Shown: in pieces, positions 54,864 to 63,171 of the stretch
How positions within the stretch are numbered: the stretch's first letter is position 1
Layout of the letters: the number at the start of each line of letters is the position of its first letter
Source of the DNA: Betaproteobacteria bacterium UBA5216
Lineage (GTDB): Bacteria > Pseudomonadota > Gammaproteobacteria > Burkholderiales > SG8-41
Direction of reading: 5' to 3'
DNA: 64,000 bases
Assembly (NCBI GenBank): GCA_002412495.1
Contig: DHVE01000042.1
Span: 10,938 to 74,937 of the forward strand
Program-made: the position numbers and the translations under genes
Notes under the pieces: generated by a model
Seen by the model: only the letters and a program-made list of their open reading frames with translations
Database searches by the model: none
Told to the model about the DNA's origin: nothing

Positions 54864-55838
54864 ATGCTGCGAGGCACGCGATTTGCAGCGCCAGCGATGT
54901 GTGCCGTATTTGCGGCTTGCATGCCGGCATGGTGTTCGGCGCAGAGCTACCCCGTGAAACCCGTGCGTCTCATCGTCGGCTTCGCGCCGGGCGGCCCCAA
55001 CGATATTGTTGCGCGCGGGCTGGCGCAAAAATTGTCCGAACAAGTCGGGCAACAGTTCATCGTCGAAAATCGCCCCGGCGCCAATACCGCGGTGGCAACC
55101 GAACTCGTATCGCGCGCTGCACCCGATGGTTACAACGTGATGTTCGTGTCGCCAGGCCACGCCACCAATCCGTCGCTAATGAAGCTGAATTTTGATTCGA
55201 TCCGCGATTTCGCGTTTGTTACACAGGTGGCGGACGCGCAAAACATTCTGGTGGTACATCCCTCGCTGCCGGTGAAAAGCGTGAGGGAACTCATCGCCTT
55301 CGCCAAGGCGCGGCCCGGCGACATCAACTATGGTTCGTCCGGCACGGGCAGCACCGCGCATTTGTCGGCCGAACTGTTTCAGTTGATGACCGGCACGAAG
55401 ATGGTTCACGTGCCATACAAAGGCGCGGGGCCGGCTCTGATCGAACTGTTGGCGGGGCAGCATGTGCTCTACTTCGGCAACATCGCGGGCATCATCGGCT
55501 ACGTGCGCACGAATCGCATGCGCGCGCTCGCCGTCACGGGCGAGAAACGTTCGACGTCCGTGCCGGAAGTGCCCACCGTCATTGAAGCGGGCTTGCCGGG
55601 CTTTGTCGTCACCGCGTTCTACGGCATCGCCCTGCCCGCGAAAGCGCCACGCACGCTGGTCGACAAACTGAACAGCGAAGTGGTGCGCGCGCTGAAGTCG
55701 GCGGACTTCAGCGCGCGGCTGCGTGATTCCGGCACCGAACCCGTGGGCGGCACGCCGGAACAATTTACCGCATTCATGCAAAACGAAATTGCGAAGTGGG
55801 CTAAAGTCATCAAGGCGGCTGGCATCAAGGGCGAGTGA
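54864..55838 (+). CDS. Tripartite tricarboxylate (Bug/TctC family) binding protein, array gene 1
   Basis: 324 aa from the ATG at 54864, where a signal peptide begins (MLRGTRFAAPAMCAVFAACM, cleavage near WCSAQS). The frame is open to 54675, but that part runs through the dispersed repeat. Family motifs are YPVKPVRLIVGFAPGGPNDI, FIVENRPGANTAVATE, PDGY, INYGSSGTGSTAHLS and VHVPYKGAGPALIELL, ending KWAKVIKAAGIKGE. It is closely similar to the next gene, so they arose by tandem duplication. No TctAB transporter genes are near. Confidence 0.92.
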   Translation: MLRGTRFAAPAMCAVFAACMPAWCSAQSYPVKPVRLIVGFAPGGPNDIVARGLAQKLSEQVGQQFIVENRPGANTAVATELVSRAAPDGYNVMFVSPGHATNPSLMKLNFDSIRDFAFVTQVADAQNILVVHPSLPVKSVRELIAFAKARPGDINYGSSGTGSTAHLSAELFQLMTGTKMVHVPYKGAGPALIELLAGQHVLYFGNIAGIIGYVRTNRMRALAVTGEKRSTSVPEVPTVIEAGLPGFVVTAFYGIALPAKAPRTLVDKLNSEVVRALKSADFSARLRDSGTEPVGGTPEQFTAFMQNEIAKWAKVIKAAGIKGE

Positions 55839-55882
55839 ACATTGCATTAGCCGCCGGCATAACCAATCGCGAGCATCACGAA

Positions 55883-56842
55883 ATGTTGTTTAAAAACAAT
55901 GGCTTGTTGTGTGCTATCGTACTGGCGCCGACGCTCGTTCAGGCGCAGGCATTTCCCGTCAAACCGGTGCGGCTGCTCGTCGGTTTTGCGCCCGCGGGCC
56001 CTAACGATATCGTCGCGCGCGCGCTGGCGGCGAAGTTGAGCGAGCAGACTGGCCAGCAATTCGTGGTCGAAAACCGCGCGGGCGCCAACACCGCGATCGC
56101 GTCCGAGCTGATGGCGCGTTCGGCGCCCGATGGCTACACACTTCTGCAAAATGCGCCCGGCCACGCCACCAATCCCGCGCTGATGAAACTGAGCTTCGAT
56201 CCGGTGCGGGACTTCGCGTTTGTCACGCAATTGGCCGACGCGCAAAATCTGCTCCTGGTGCATCCCTCGCTGCCGGCCTACACGGTCAAGGAGTTGATTG
56301 CATTTTCGAAGCTGCATCCGGGACAGCTCAACTACGGATCGGCGGGCACCGGCGCCACCGGGCATCTGTCGGGTGAATTGTTTCAGCTCATGACCGGCGT
56401 CAAGTGGGTGCATATTCCATACAAGGGTGCGGGTCCCGCGCTCATCGATCTGCTGGCAGGACATCACGCGCTGTATTTCACCAACATTGCCGGCGTTATT
56501 GGGTATGTGCGCACCCAACGGCTGCGCGCGATTGCCGTCGCCGGTGAAAAACGTTCGCCGACGGTGCCCGACGTGCCCACCGTTATTGAAAGCGGCGTGC
56601 CCGGCTTCGTGGTCACCGCCTGGTATGGCATTTCGGCGCCGGCGAAAACACCACGTCCTGTCATAGATAAACTCAACAGCGAGATGGTGCGCGCGCTGAA
56701 ATCGGCGGACCTGCGCGCGCGGCTGTTGGACTTGGGCACCGATCCGGTGGGCAGCACGCCGGAACAATATACCGCGTTCGTACAGAACGAAATCGCGAAA
56801 TGGGGCAAGGTCATCAAGTCGGCGGGTATCCGGGGCGAATAG
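55883..56842 (+). CDS. Tripartite tricarboxylate (Bug/TctC family) binding protein, array gene 2
   Basis: 319 aa from the ATG at 55883, which gives a proper signal peptide (MLFKNNGLLCAIVLAPTLVQ, cleavage AQA-F). A GTG at 55835 overlapping the previous stop is possible but adds 16 unlikely residues. Motifs are FPVKPVRLLVGFAPAGPNDI, VVENRAGANTAIASE, LNYGSAGTGATGHLSGELF and VHIPYKGAGPALIDLL. It is nearly co-linear with array gene 1 and shares its NDIVAR ligand-site region, so the ligand is probably related. Confidence 0.92.
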   Translation: MLFKNNGLLCAIVLAPTLVQAQAFPVKPVRLLVGFAPAGPNDIVARALAAKLSEQTGQQFVVENRAGANTAIASELMARSAPDGYTLLQNAPGHATNPALMKLSFDPVRDFAFVTQLADAQNLLLVHPSLPAYTVKELIAFSKLHPGQLNYGSAGTGATGHLSGELFQLMTGVKWVHIPYKGAGPALIDLLAGHHALYFTNIAGVIGYVRTQRLRAIAVAGEKRSPTVPDVPTVIESGVPGFVVTAWYGISAPAKTPRPVIDKLNSEMVRALKSADLRARLLDLGTDPVGSTPEQYTAFVQNEIAKWGKVIKSAGIRGE

Positions 56843-56911
56843 TCCAGCGGCGTTGTGTGGCAAGGGTTAAGCTTTGTGATGGACCAACCAGGCACGTGGA
56901 GGAAACCAGAA

Positions 56912-57874
56912 ATGTTGAATATAAAAAGTGGTTTGCTGTGCGGTTTGTTGCTGATACCCGCGGTTAGTCACGGGCAAAACTATCCGGTAAAACCCGTGCG
57001 TTTCGTCGTCGGCTTTCCGCCCGGCGGCACCAATGATCTGGTGGCGCGCGCGCTCGGACAAAAACTCACCGAGCAGACGGGCCAGCAGTTCATCATTGAA
57101 AATCGCGGCGGTGCCAACACCGCCATCGCCAGCGAAATGTTTGCAAAAACCGCCGCGCCGGACGGCTACACCATCATCTTGAACGCGCCAGGGCACGCCA
57201 CCAATCCAGCGATGATGAAACTGAATTTCGATCCGATGCGCGATTTTTCGTTCATCACCATCGCGGCGGAGTCGGTAAACCTGCTGGTGACGCACCCGTC
57301 GTTTCCGCCGCGCACCGTCAAGGAAATCATTGCTTTTTCCAAGCCGCGCCCCGGAGAAATCAACTACGGTTCGTCAGGCGTGGGCAGCACGGTGCATCTG
57401 TCGGGCGCGCTGTTCGAATACATGACCGGGGTGAAATGGGTGCATATTCCGTACAAGGGCGCGGGCCCGGCGCTGACTGAAATGCTGGGCGGCCAGTTTT
57501 CACTGTACTTCGGTAACATGCCTTCGGTAATCGGCTACGCGCGCCAAGGCAGATTGCGTGGCATCGCGGTCACTGGTTCCAGGCGGTCTTCCGCGGCGAT
57601 GGATATACCGACGGTCGCCGAAAGCGGCATACCCGGCTACGAAGTAACCACGTGGTACGGCACCTCCGCGCCCGCCAAAACACCGCGCGACATAGTTGAC
57701 CGGCTTAACAGCGAAATTTTGCGGGCGCTGAAATCACCGGATATGCAAGCGCGTTTCAAGGACTACGGCGCCGATGCCGTCGGCAACTCCCCCGAGCAGG
57801 CAGCCGCGTATGTGCAAAAGGAAATCGACAAGTGGACGAAAGTCATCAAGGCAGCCGGGATCAAGGCGCAATAA
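56912..57874 (+). CDS. Tripartite tricarboxylate (Bug/TctC family) binding protein, array gene 3
   Basis: 320 aa from the ATG at 56912. GGAGGA at 56898-56903 is ideally placed for it, against the longer frame from 56855. The signal peptide is MLNIKSGLLCGLLLIPAVSH, cut near SHGQ. Motifs are YPVKPVRFVVGFPPGGTNDL, FIIENRGGANTAIASE, INYGSSGVGSTVHLS and VHIPYKGAGPALTEML. It shares GFPP-GTND with the following gene rather than GFAP-GPND of the first two, which suggests two pairs within the array. Confidence 0.92.
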   Translation: MLNIKSGLLCGLLLIPAVSHGQNYPVKPVRFVVGFPPGGTNDLVARALGQKLTEQTGQQFIIENRGGANTAIASEMFAKTAAPDGYTIILNAPGHATNPAMMKLNFDPMRDFSFITIAAESVNLLVTHPSFPPRTVKEIIAFSKPRPGEINYGSSGVGSTVHLSGALFEYMTGVKWVHIPYKGAGPALTEMLGGQFSLYFGNMPSVIGYARQGRLRGIAVTGSRRSSAAMDIPTVAESGIPGYEVTTWYGTSAPAKTPRDIVDRLNSEILRALKSPDMQARFKDYGADAVGNSPEQAAAYVQKEIDKWTKVIKAAGIKAQ

Positions 57875-57891
57875 ACGCGCGCTTCGATATC

Positions 57892-58857
57892 GTGAAATCC
57901 CGATTTAAAAATATACGCTTACTGTGTATTGCCTGCGTGCTGGCATCATCGGCACATGCGCAAAACTACCCCGCCAAGCCCATACGCTTTATCGTCGGTT
58001 TTCCGCCCAGCGGCACCAATGATTTTCTGGCGCGCGCGGTGGCGCCGAAGATGGGCGAGTTTCTCGGCCAGCAAGTCGTGGTCGATAACCGCGGCGGCGC
58101 GAGCACCATGATTGCCACCGAACTGGTGGCGCGTGCAGCGCCTGACGGCTACACGATTTTGCTCAACGCGCCCGCCCACTCCACCAACCCGACGCTGGCA
58201 AAACCCAACTACGATTCAATCCGCGATTTTGCGTTTGTCTCATTGGTGGCCGAATCGCAAAATCTGCTGGTGCTGCACACTTCGATTCCCGCGAAGACGG
58301 TGAACGAGTTTCTCGCCTTCGCCAAGGCGCGTCCCGGCGATATCAACTACGGCTCGTCGGGCGCGGGGAGCACGCCGCACCTGTCGGCGGAACTGTTTCA
58401 GTACATGACGGGCATAAAACTCGTGCATGTGCCATACAAAGGCAGTGGCGCGGGCATGGTGGCGCTGCTTTCCGGCGAAATCTCCATGTACTTCGCCAAC
58501 ATTCCCGTGGCGATCCAGCATGTGCGCAATGGACGGCTGCGGCCCATCGCGCTATCGGGCACGCGGCGCAATCCGGCGGTGCCCGGCATCCCGACCCTCA
58601 CGGAATCCGGCTTGACGGGCTTTGATGTAACGTCGTGGTTCGGCATTGCCGCGCCAGCGAAAACCCCGCGCGTGATCGTCGATCAACTCAACGGCGCCAT
58701 CGTGCGCGCGGTGAACGCGCCCGAGTTGCGCGCGCGCTTTCTCGATCAGGGCGCGGAGCCGGTGGGTAACACGCCGGAGCAATACACCGCGTTCATCGAG
58801 CGCGAGATCGCCAAATGGGCGAAGGTGATCAAGGCAGCAGGGATCAAGGGCGGATAA
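57892..58857 (+). CDS. Tripartite tricarboxylate (Bug/TctC family) binding protein, array gene 4
   Basis: 321 aa if it starts with the GTG at 57892, 17 bases after the previous stop. This gives a short basic start and hydrophobic stretch (IRLLCIACVLASSAHAQ). The start is uncertain because no ATG is available and the frame is open back to 57832. Motifs are YPAKPIRFIVGFPPSGTNDF, VVVDNRGGASTMIATE, INYGSSGAGSTPHLS and VHVPYKGSGAGMVALL, ending KWAKVIKAAGIKGG. A repeat-rich gap (58858-58945) follows. Confidence 0.9.
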   Translation: MKSRFKNIRLLCIACVLASSAHAQNYPAKPIRFIVGFPPSGTNDFLARAVAPKMGEFLGQQVVVDNRGGASTMIATELVARAAPDGYTILLNAPAHSTNPTLAKPNYDSIRDFAFVSLVAESQNLLVLHTSIPAKTVNEFLAFAKARPGDINYGSSGAGSTPHLSAELFQYMTGIKLVHVPYKGSGAGMVALLSGEISMYFANIPVAIQHVRNGRLRPIALSGTRRNPAVPGIPTLTESGLTGFDVTSWFGIAAPAKTPRVIVDQLNGAIVRAVNAPELRARFLDQGAEPVGNTPEQYTAFIEREIAKWAKVIKAAGIKGG

Positions 58858-58872
58858 ATTCAAAACATCACG

Positions 58873-58944
58873 GATGAACGCAGATACACACAGATAATCC
58901 CCCCGCGACGTTCCCGCGCAGGCGGGAATCCAAAACACATCGCC
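58873..58944. repeat. Compound repeat: CGCAGAT half-element plus hairpin repeat copy 3
   Basis: GATGAACGCAGATACACACA (58873-58892) resembles one arm of the inverted repeat at 47617-47716. It is followed at 58906-58944 by copy 3 of the dispersed hairpin, with stem GTTCCCGC / GCGGGAAT (one G-U pair) and tail CCAAAACACATCGCC. It lies between array gene 4 and the broken Bug gene. Confidence 0.82.
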
Positions 58945-58957
58945 CATGAGGACGCCT

Positions 58958-59926
58958 ATGAATTTGCTGATTAAAAGTCACTACGCGGGATTACTTCTGG
59001 TTTTGCCGGGCATCGCCTGCGCGCAGCCATTTCCCACCAAACCCATTCGCATCATTGTTGCCTACACGCCCGCAGGCGCCACCGATATTCTTGCGCGCGC
59101 CGTCGGGCAAAAGATGAGCGAGGCCTTCGGCCAGCCAGTGATTGTCGATAACCGCCCCGGCGCCAACGGCAACATTGGCACCGACGTCGCCGCGAAAGCC
59201 ACACCGGATGGCCACACGCTGCTTATGGTGACGGCCGGCACGCACGGCATCAACCCGAGCCTGTATCGCAAACTGCCGTGGGACGCGGTGAAGGATTTCG
59301 CGCCGGTGAGCCTGACCGCGATGGTGCCCAACATCATGGTCGTCAACAACAGCGTGCCTGCGAAAAGCGTCAAAGAATTCATCGCGCATCTGAAAGCCAA
59401 TCCGAACAAATTCAACTAAGGCTCGCCCGGCAACGGCAGCACCGCGCATCTGTCGCAGGAGTTGTTCAAATCCATGACCGGCACCAATATGCAGCACATC
59501 CCTTATAAGGGCAGCGCAGGCGTACTCGCGGACGTGATCGCCGGACAGATCATCGTCACCATCGACAACATGCCGCCGTACCTACCGCAGGTGAAGGCCG
59601 GCAAGCTGCGCGCGCTGGCGGTGAGCGCCGCCAAACGCTCCCCCGCGATGCCTGATTTGCCCACCATCGCCGAAGCCGGTGTGCCGGGTTACGCATCCAG
59701 CGCGTGGTTTGGCCTGGTCGCGCCCGCGGGCACGCCCAAGGCCGTCGTCGATAAACTTGCCACCGAGCAACAGCGCATTTTGAAGCTGCCCGATGTAGCG
59801 GAAAGGCTGTCCAGCCTCGGCGCGGAGCCAGTGGGTGATCGGCCGGAGCAATTTGCGGCGTTTATCAAGGCCGAGATCGCGAAGTGGGCCAAGGTGATTA
59901 AGGATGCTAACGTGGAGTTGCAGTGA
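58958..59926 (+). pseudogene. Bug/TctC-family binding protein gene interrupted by one in-frame stop
   Basis: The reading frame spans 323 codons from the ATG at 58958 (GAGGA at 58948-58952), and is otherwise intact: signal peptide, FPTKPIRIIVAYTPAGATDI, VIVDNRPGANGNIGTD, then after the break STAHLSQELFKSMTGTN, IPYKGSAGVLADVIAGQ and KWAKVIKDANVELQ. Codon 154 is TAA (59417-59419), exactly at the Tyr of the conserved NYGS ligand loop; TAC or TAT would restore it by one base. No frameshift is seen. It is a recent point-nonsense pseudogene, or else a sequencing error. It differs more from the four array genes than they do from each other. Confidence 0.88.
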
Positions 59927-59936
59927 GAAAAATGAC

Positions 59937-61079
59937 ATGATCCGCGACCCCGCCTCTTTCCAAATCCTCCTAGACACCATCGCGCGTCTGGTGCGCGAGA
60001 AACTGATTCCACGCGAGCGCGAAGTAACCGAGTCGGATGAAATCCCTGCCGACATCATGGCCGAGATGCGGCGTATGGGGTTGTTCGGGCTGACCATACC
60101 CGAAGAATATGGCGGGTTGGGACTCACCACTGAAGAAGAGGCGCTCACCAGCATGGCGCTGTGCGAAGCGTCACCGGTGTTTCGTTCGATCATGGGCACC
60201 AACAACGGCATCGGTGGCATGGGCATTGTGATTGACGGCACCGAGGCGCAGAAGAAAAAATATCTGCCGCGCTTGGCGACCGGCGAAATCATTGGTTCGT
60301 TTGCGTTGACCGAGCCCGGCTCTGGCTCGGATGCGGCTTCGCTGACCACGCGCGCGGAGAAGCAGGGTGATCACTATCTCGTCAATGGCGCCAAGCGTTA
60401 CATTACCAACGCGCCCGAAGCGAGCATTTTCACGCTGATGGCGCGCACCGATCCCGATTCCAAGGACGCGCGCGGCGTGTCGGCGTTTATCGTCGAGCGC
60501 GATTCACCGGGCCTTACCGTCGGCAAGCCCGACCGCAAAATGGGCCAGCGCGGCTCGCATACCGCCGATGTGATTTTCGAAAACGTGCGCGTGCCCGCGG
60601 AGAATGTTATCGGCGGCGTGGAAGGCATGGGTTTCAAAACGGCGATGAAGGTGCTGGATCGTGCGCGGCTCAATATCGCCTCGGTATGCACGGGCATCGC
60701 ACAACGTTGCCTGAACGAAGCGCTGGCCTACGCAAAAGAACGCCGGCAGTTCGGCAAGGCTATCGCCGATTTTCAGTTGATACAGGCGATGCTCGCTGAT
60801 TCCAAGACCGAAATCTACGCAGCACGCAGCATGGTGCTCGAGGCCGCGCGAAAACGCGATACCGGTGCGAACATCACGATGGAGGCGTCGTGCTGCAAGT
60901 TGTTCGCCGCAGAAATGGTGGGGCGCGTGGCGGATCGCGCGGTGCAAATCCACGGCGGCGCGGGTTATATGCAGGAGTATGCTATCGAAAGGCTGTATCG
61001 CGACGTGCGGCTATTTCGTATATTCGAGGGCACCACGCAGATTCAGCAGTTGGTGATCGCGCGGCATATTTTACGATAG
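59937..61079 (+). CDS. Acyl-CoA dehydrogenase
   Basis: 380 aa from the ATG at 59937; an earlier in-frame start overlaps the Bug pseudogene. FAD and substrate motifs are FALTEPGSGSDAASLTTRA, RARLNIASVCTGIAQRCLNE, RRQFGKAIADFQLIQAMLAD and VQIHGGAGYMQEYAIERLYR. The catalytic Glu364 lies in RIFEGTTQIQQL, at the position used by short- and medium-chain enzymes. It oxidises acyl-CoA to enoyl-CoA, passing electrons to ETF. The next gene, a carboxyltransferase 75 bases on, suggests a branched or short-chain acyl-CoA pathway. Confidence 0.93.
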   Translation: MIRDPASFQILLDTIARLVREKLIPREREVTESDEIPADIMAEMRRMGLFGLTIPEEYGGLGLTTEEEALTSMALCEASPVFRSIMGTNNGIGGMGIVIDGTEAQKKKYLPRLATGEIIGSFALTEPGSGSDAASLTTRAEKQGDHYLVNGAKRYITNAPEASIFTLMARTDPDSKDARGVSAFIVERDSPGLTVGKPDRKMGQRGSHTADVIFENVRVPAENVIGGVEGMGFKTAMKVLDRARLNIASVCTGIAQRCLNEALAYAKERRQFGKAIADFQLIQAMLADSKTEIYAARSMVLEAARKRDTGANITMEASCCKLFAAEMVGRVADRAVQIHGGAGYMQEYAIERLYRDVRLFRIFEGTTQIQQLVIARHILR

Positions 61080-61154
61080 GGTTAAGGCTAGGCGGCGGGA
61101 CGTCGAGCAACCCTAACCTTATGTTTATATTGATATTTTAGCAAAGGAAGTGTT

Positions 61155-62690
61155 GTGGCATATGAAAAGCTGATTCAGGATTTCCAGCAACGTACCGCCG
61201 AGGCCATCGGCATGGGCGGCCCTGAGAAACTCGCCAAGCGCAAGGCCGAAGGCCATTTGAACGCGCGCGAACGCATCGAGTATCTGCTCGACAAAGATTC
61301 GTTCATTGAATCGGGCCGCTTCGCGCGCAGCAATCGTCCCGAGGTTAAACACAAAACGCCGGCAGACGGCAAAGTCGCGGGCTTCGGCAAAATCAACGGC
61401 CGCGAAGTGGCGCTGGTATCCAACGACTTCACCGTGATGGGTGCTTCCAGTGCGGTGATCAACATGAAAAAAATCAAGCACGTGAAGCAGACCGCGAGCA
61501 AACGCGGTATGCCGCTCGTGCTGCTGGGCGAATCGTCGGGCGCGCGTATGCCCGATCGCATGGGCGCGGCGGGACGCGCCATCATCGCGCAGGATCCGAC
61601 TGAATATCAGCGCCTGCGTGAATCGCCGTGGTGCTCCGCGTTGCTCGGCCAGTGCTATGGCTCATCGACCTGGTATTCGGCGATGTCCGATTTTGTGGTC
61701 ATGCGCAAGGGTGCGGTGATGGCGATTGCGAGTTCCAACGTCACGTCGATTGCCATCAACAAGCCGGTGAGTTCCGAGGAACTCGGCGGTTGGAAGCTGC
61801 TCACGGGCATTTCCGGTCTCGCCGATATGGCAGTGGATACCGACGAACAATGTATCGACGCGATCAAGAAATTTTTGTCTTATTTCCCAAGCCACAACAT
61901 GGAGCCGCCGCCCGAAGTGGCGGTGCCTGCCGGCTCGGACGAGGCGAGCAAAACCATCCTCGACATCATGCCGGAGTCGCGCAATCAGGTTTACGACGTG
62001 CGCAAAATCATCAAGGCCGTGGCGGACAAGGATTCCACCTTCGAGTTGAAAGAACGCTATGGCAAATCGCTGACCACCATGCTCGCGCGGCTTGATGGCA
62101 AGAGCGTGGGTTTCATTGCCAACAACCCGATGTTCAAGGGCGGCGCGCTCGACGCCGATGCCTGCAACAAGGTGACGAGCTTCATGGTGTTGTGCGACTC
62201 GTTTAATATCCCGTTGGTTTTTATGGTTGATGTGCCCGGCTTTCTGATCGGTGTCGAAGGCGAGATCCGCGGCATGCCGGGCAAGGTGATCAACTGGATG
62301 AACGCGATGACGCTGGTCACCGTGCCAAAGATAACCGTGATGATGCGCAAAAATTACGGTCAAGCCTTCATCAATATGGCGGGCGGCAAAAATGCGGACG
62401 AAATCGCGTGCTGGCCGATGGCGGATTTGGGCTTCATGGATCCGGCGGTGTCGGTCAACGTGCTCTACGGCGTGAAATACGAAGACGACCCCGAGCGTTT
62501 TAAAAAACTCAAGGCCGAAGTCGAGCGCGACACCTCCGCATGGGGACTCGCGGAGCTATACGAAGCACAAAACGTGATCGACCCGCGTGACACGCGCGAG
62601 TATCTGATCCGCACATTGGAAGTGCATCGCATGCGCCTGAAAAAAGGCGTGGGCGAGCACTTGTTACGGAACTGGCCGACGAGTTATTGA
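61155..62690 (+). CDS. Acyl-CoA carboxylase carboxyltransferase (beta) subunit, propionyl-CoA type
   Basis: 511 aa, GTG start with AAAGGAAG a few bases before. The two crotonase-like halves are clear: the first with LLGESSGARMPDRMG and VAGFGKINGREVALVSNDFT, the second with MFKGGALDADACNKVTSFMV, VDVPGFLIGVEGE and GQAFINMAGGKNADEIACWP. It carries carboxyl transfer from biotin to an acyl-CoA such as propionyl- or methylcrotonyl-CoA. The biotin carboxylase and carrier subunits it needs are not in the window. The acid-CoA specificity residues cannot be assigned by eye. Confidence 0.88.
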   Translation: MAYEKLIQDFQQRTAEAIGMGGPEKLAKRKAEGHLNARERIEYLLDKDSFIESGRFARSNRPEVKHKTPADGKVAGFGKINGREVALVSNDFTVMGASSAVINMKKIKHVKQTASKRGMPLVLLGESSGARMPDRMGAAGRAIIAQDPTEYQRLRESPWCSALLGQCYGSSTWYSAMSDFVVMRKGAVMAIASSNVTSIAINKPVSSEELGGWKLLTGISGLADMAVDTDEQCIDAIKKFLSYFPSHNMEPPPEVAVPAGSDEASKTILDIMPESRNQVYDVRKIIKAVADKDSTFELKERYGKSLTTMLARLDGKSVGFIANNPMFKGGALDADACNKVTSFMVLCDSFNIPLVFMVDVPGFLIGVEGEIRGMPGKVINWMNAMTLVTVPKITVMMRKNYGQAFINMAGGKNADEIACWPMADLGFMDPAVSVNVLYGVKYEDDPERFKKLKAEVERDTSAWGLAELYEAQNVIDPRDTREYLIRTLEVHRMRLKKGVGEHLLRNWPTSY

Positions 62691-62735
62691 CCGGTAGGAT
62701 AAAGATGGAAACCAGTCGACGGCGGGCGGCCGGTC

Positions 62736-63164
62736 TCAACAGCCTCGGCTGACAACCGAGGCGGTGGCTATCAGTTCATCAAGCAGGGCCATCGATGCCA
62801 ATCCCGAGCAAGTAAACGGATTCAGCACGGCCTTCTCGGAATACTTGAGCAACAGCGAGGGATTAATCTTCGCGATATTGACTTGCCCCATGGACCAGCC
62901 GCCAAACCGGCGTTCCGAAATTTCCTCGTAGGTGAGGATACGCACATCACAATGCCGGTCGTCTCGCACGATCTTGTTATAGAGTTCGCAAACTTCGTCC
63001 CGGCCGCCCTCGAGCACTTGTATAAAGAGATCGTCACTGAAACAGAGTATCCCCGTGATGCCTTGCGAGGGATTGTTTTTGCGCGACTGTTCCAGAATGG
63101 AATCCACGATGGCGGTGGAAAACGAAGCCGTGGCGCGGCTGGCATAGAGTAATCGGACAAGCAT
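62736..63164 (-). CDS. BLUF-domain blue-light photoreceptor
   Basis: 142 aa from the ATG at 63164; the longer frame to 63221 enters folE. A single BLUF (FAD-binding) domain covers about residues 1-95: LVRLLYASR with the light-reaction Tyr7, SRKNNPSQGITGIL with the flavin-contacting Asn30/31, FIQVLEGG with Gln49, and GGWSMG with Trp90/Met92. The remaining 45 residues are helical, as in short PixD-like proteins, with no attached EAL, GGDEF or cyclase domain. It must act through a partner protein. It starts 7 bases after folE, so the two are cotranscribed. Confidence 0.93.
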   Translation of the reverse strand: MLVRLLYASRATASFSTAIVDSILEQSRKNNPSQGITGILCFSDDLFIQVLEGGRDEVCELYNKIVRDDRHCDVRILTYEEISERRFGGWSMGQVNIAKINPSLLLKYSEKAVLNPFTCSGLASMALLDELIATASVVSRGC

Positions 63165-63171
63165 CTTGGTC

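Noticed and set aside
59417..59419. Programmed readthrough or recoding at the stop in the broken Bug gene
   Set aside because: The stop is TAA, the least leaky codon, and no recoding structure or selenocysteine signal is apparent; simple point mutation explains it better.
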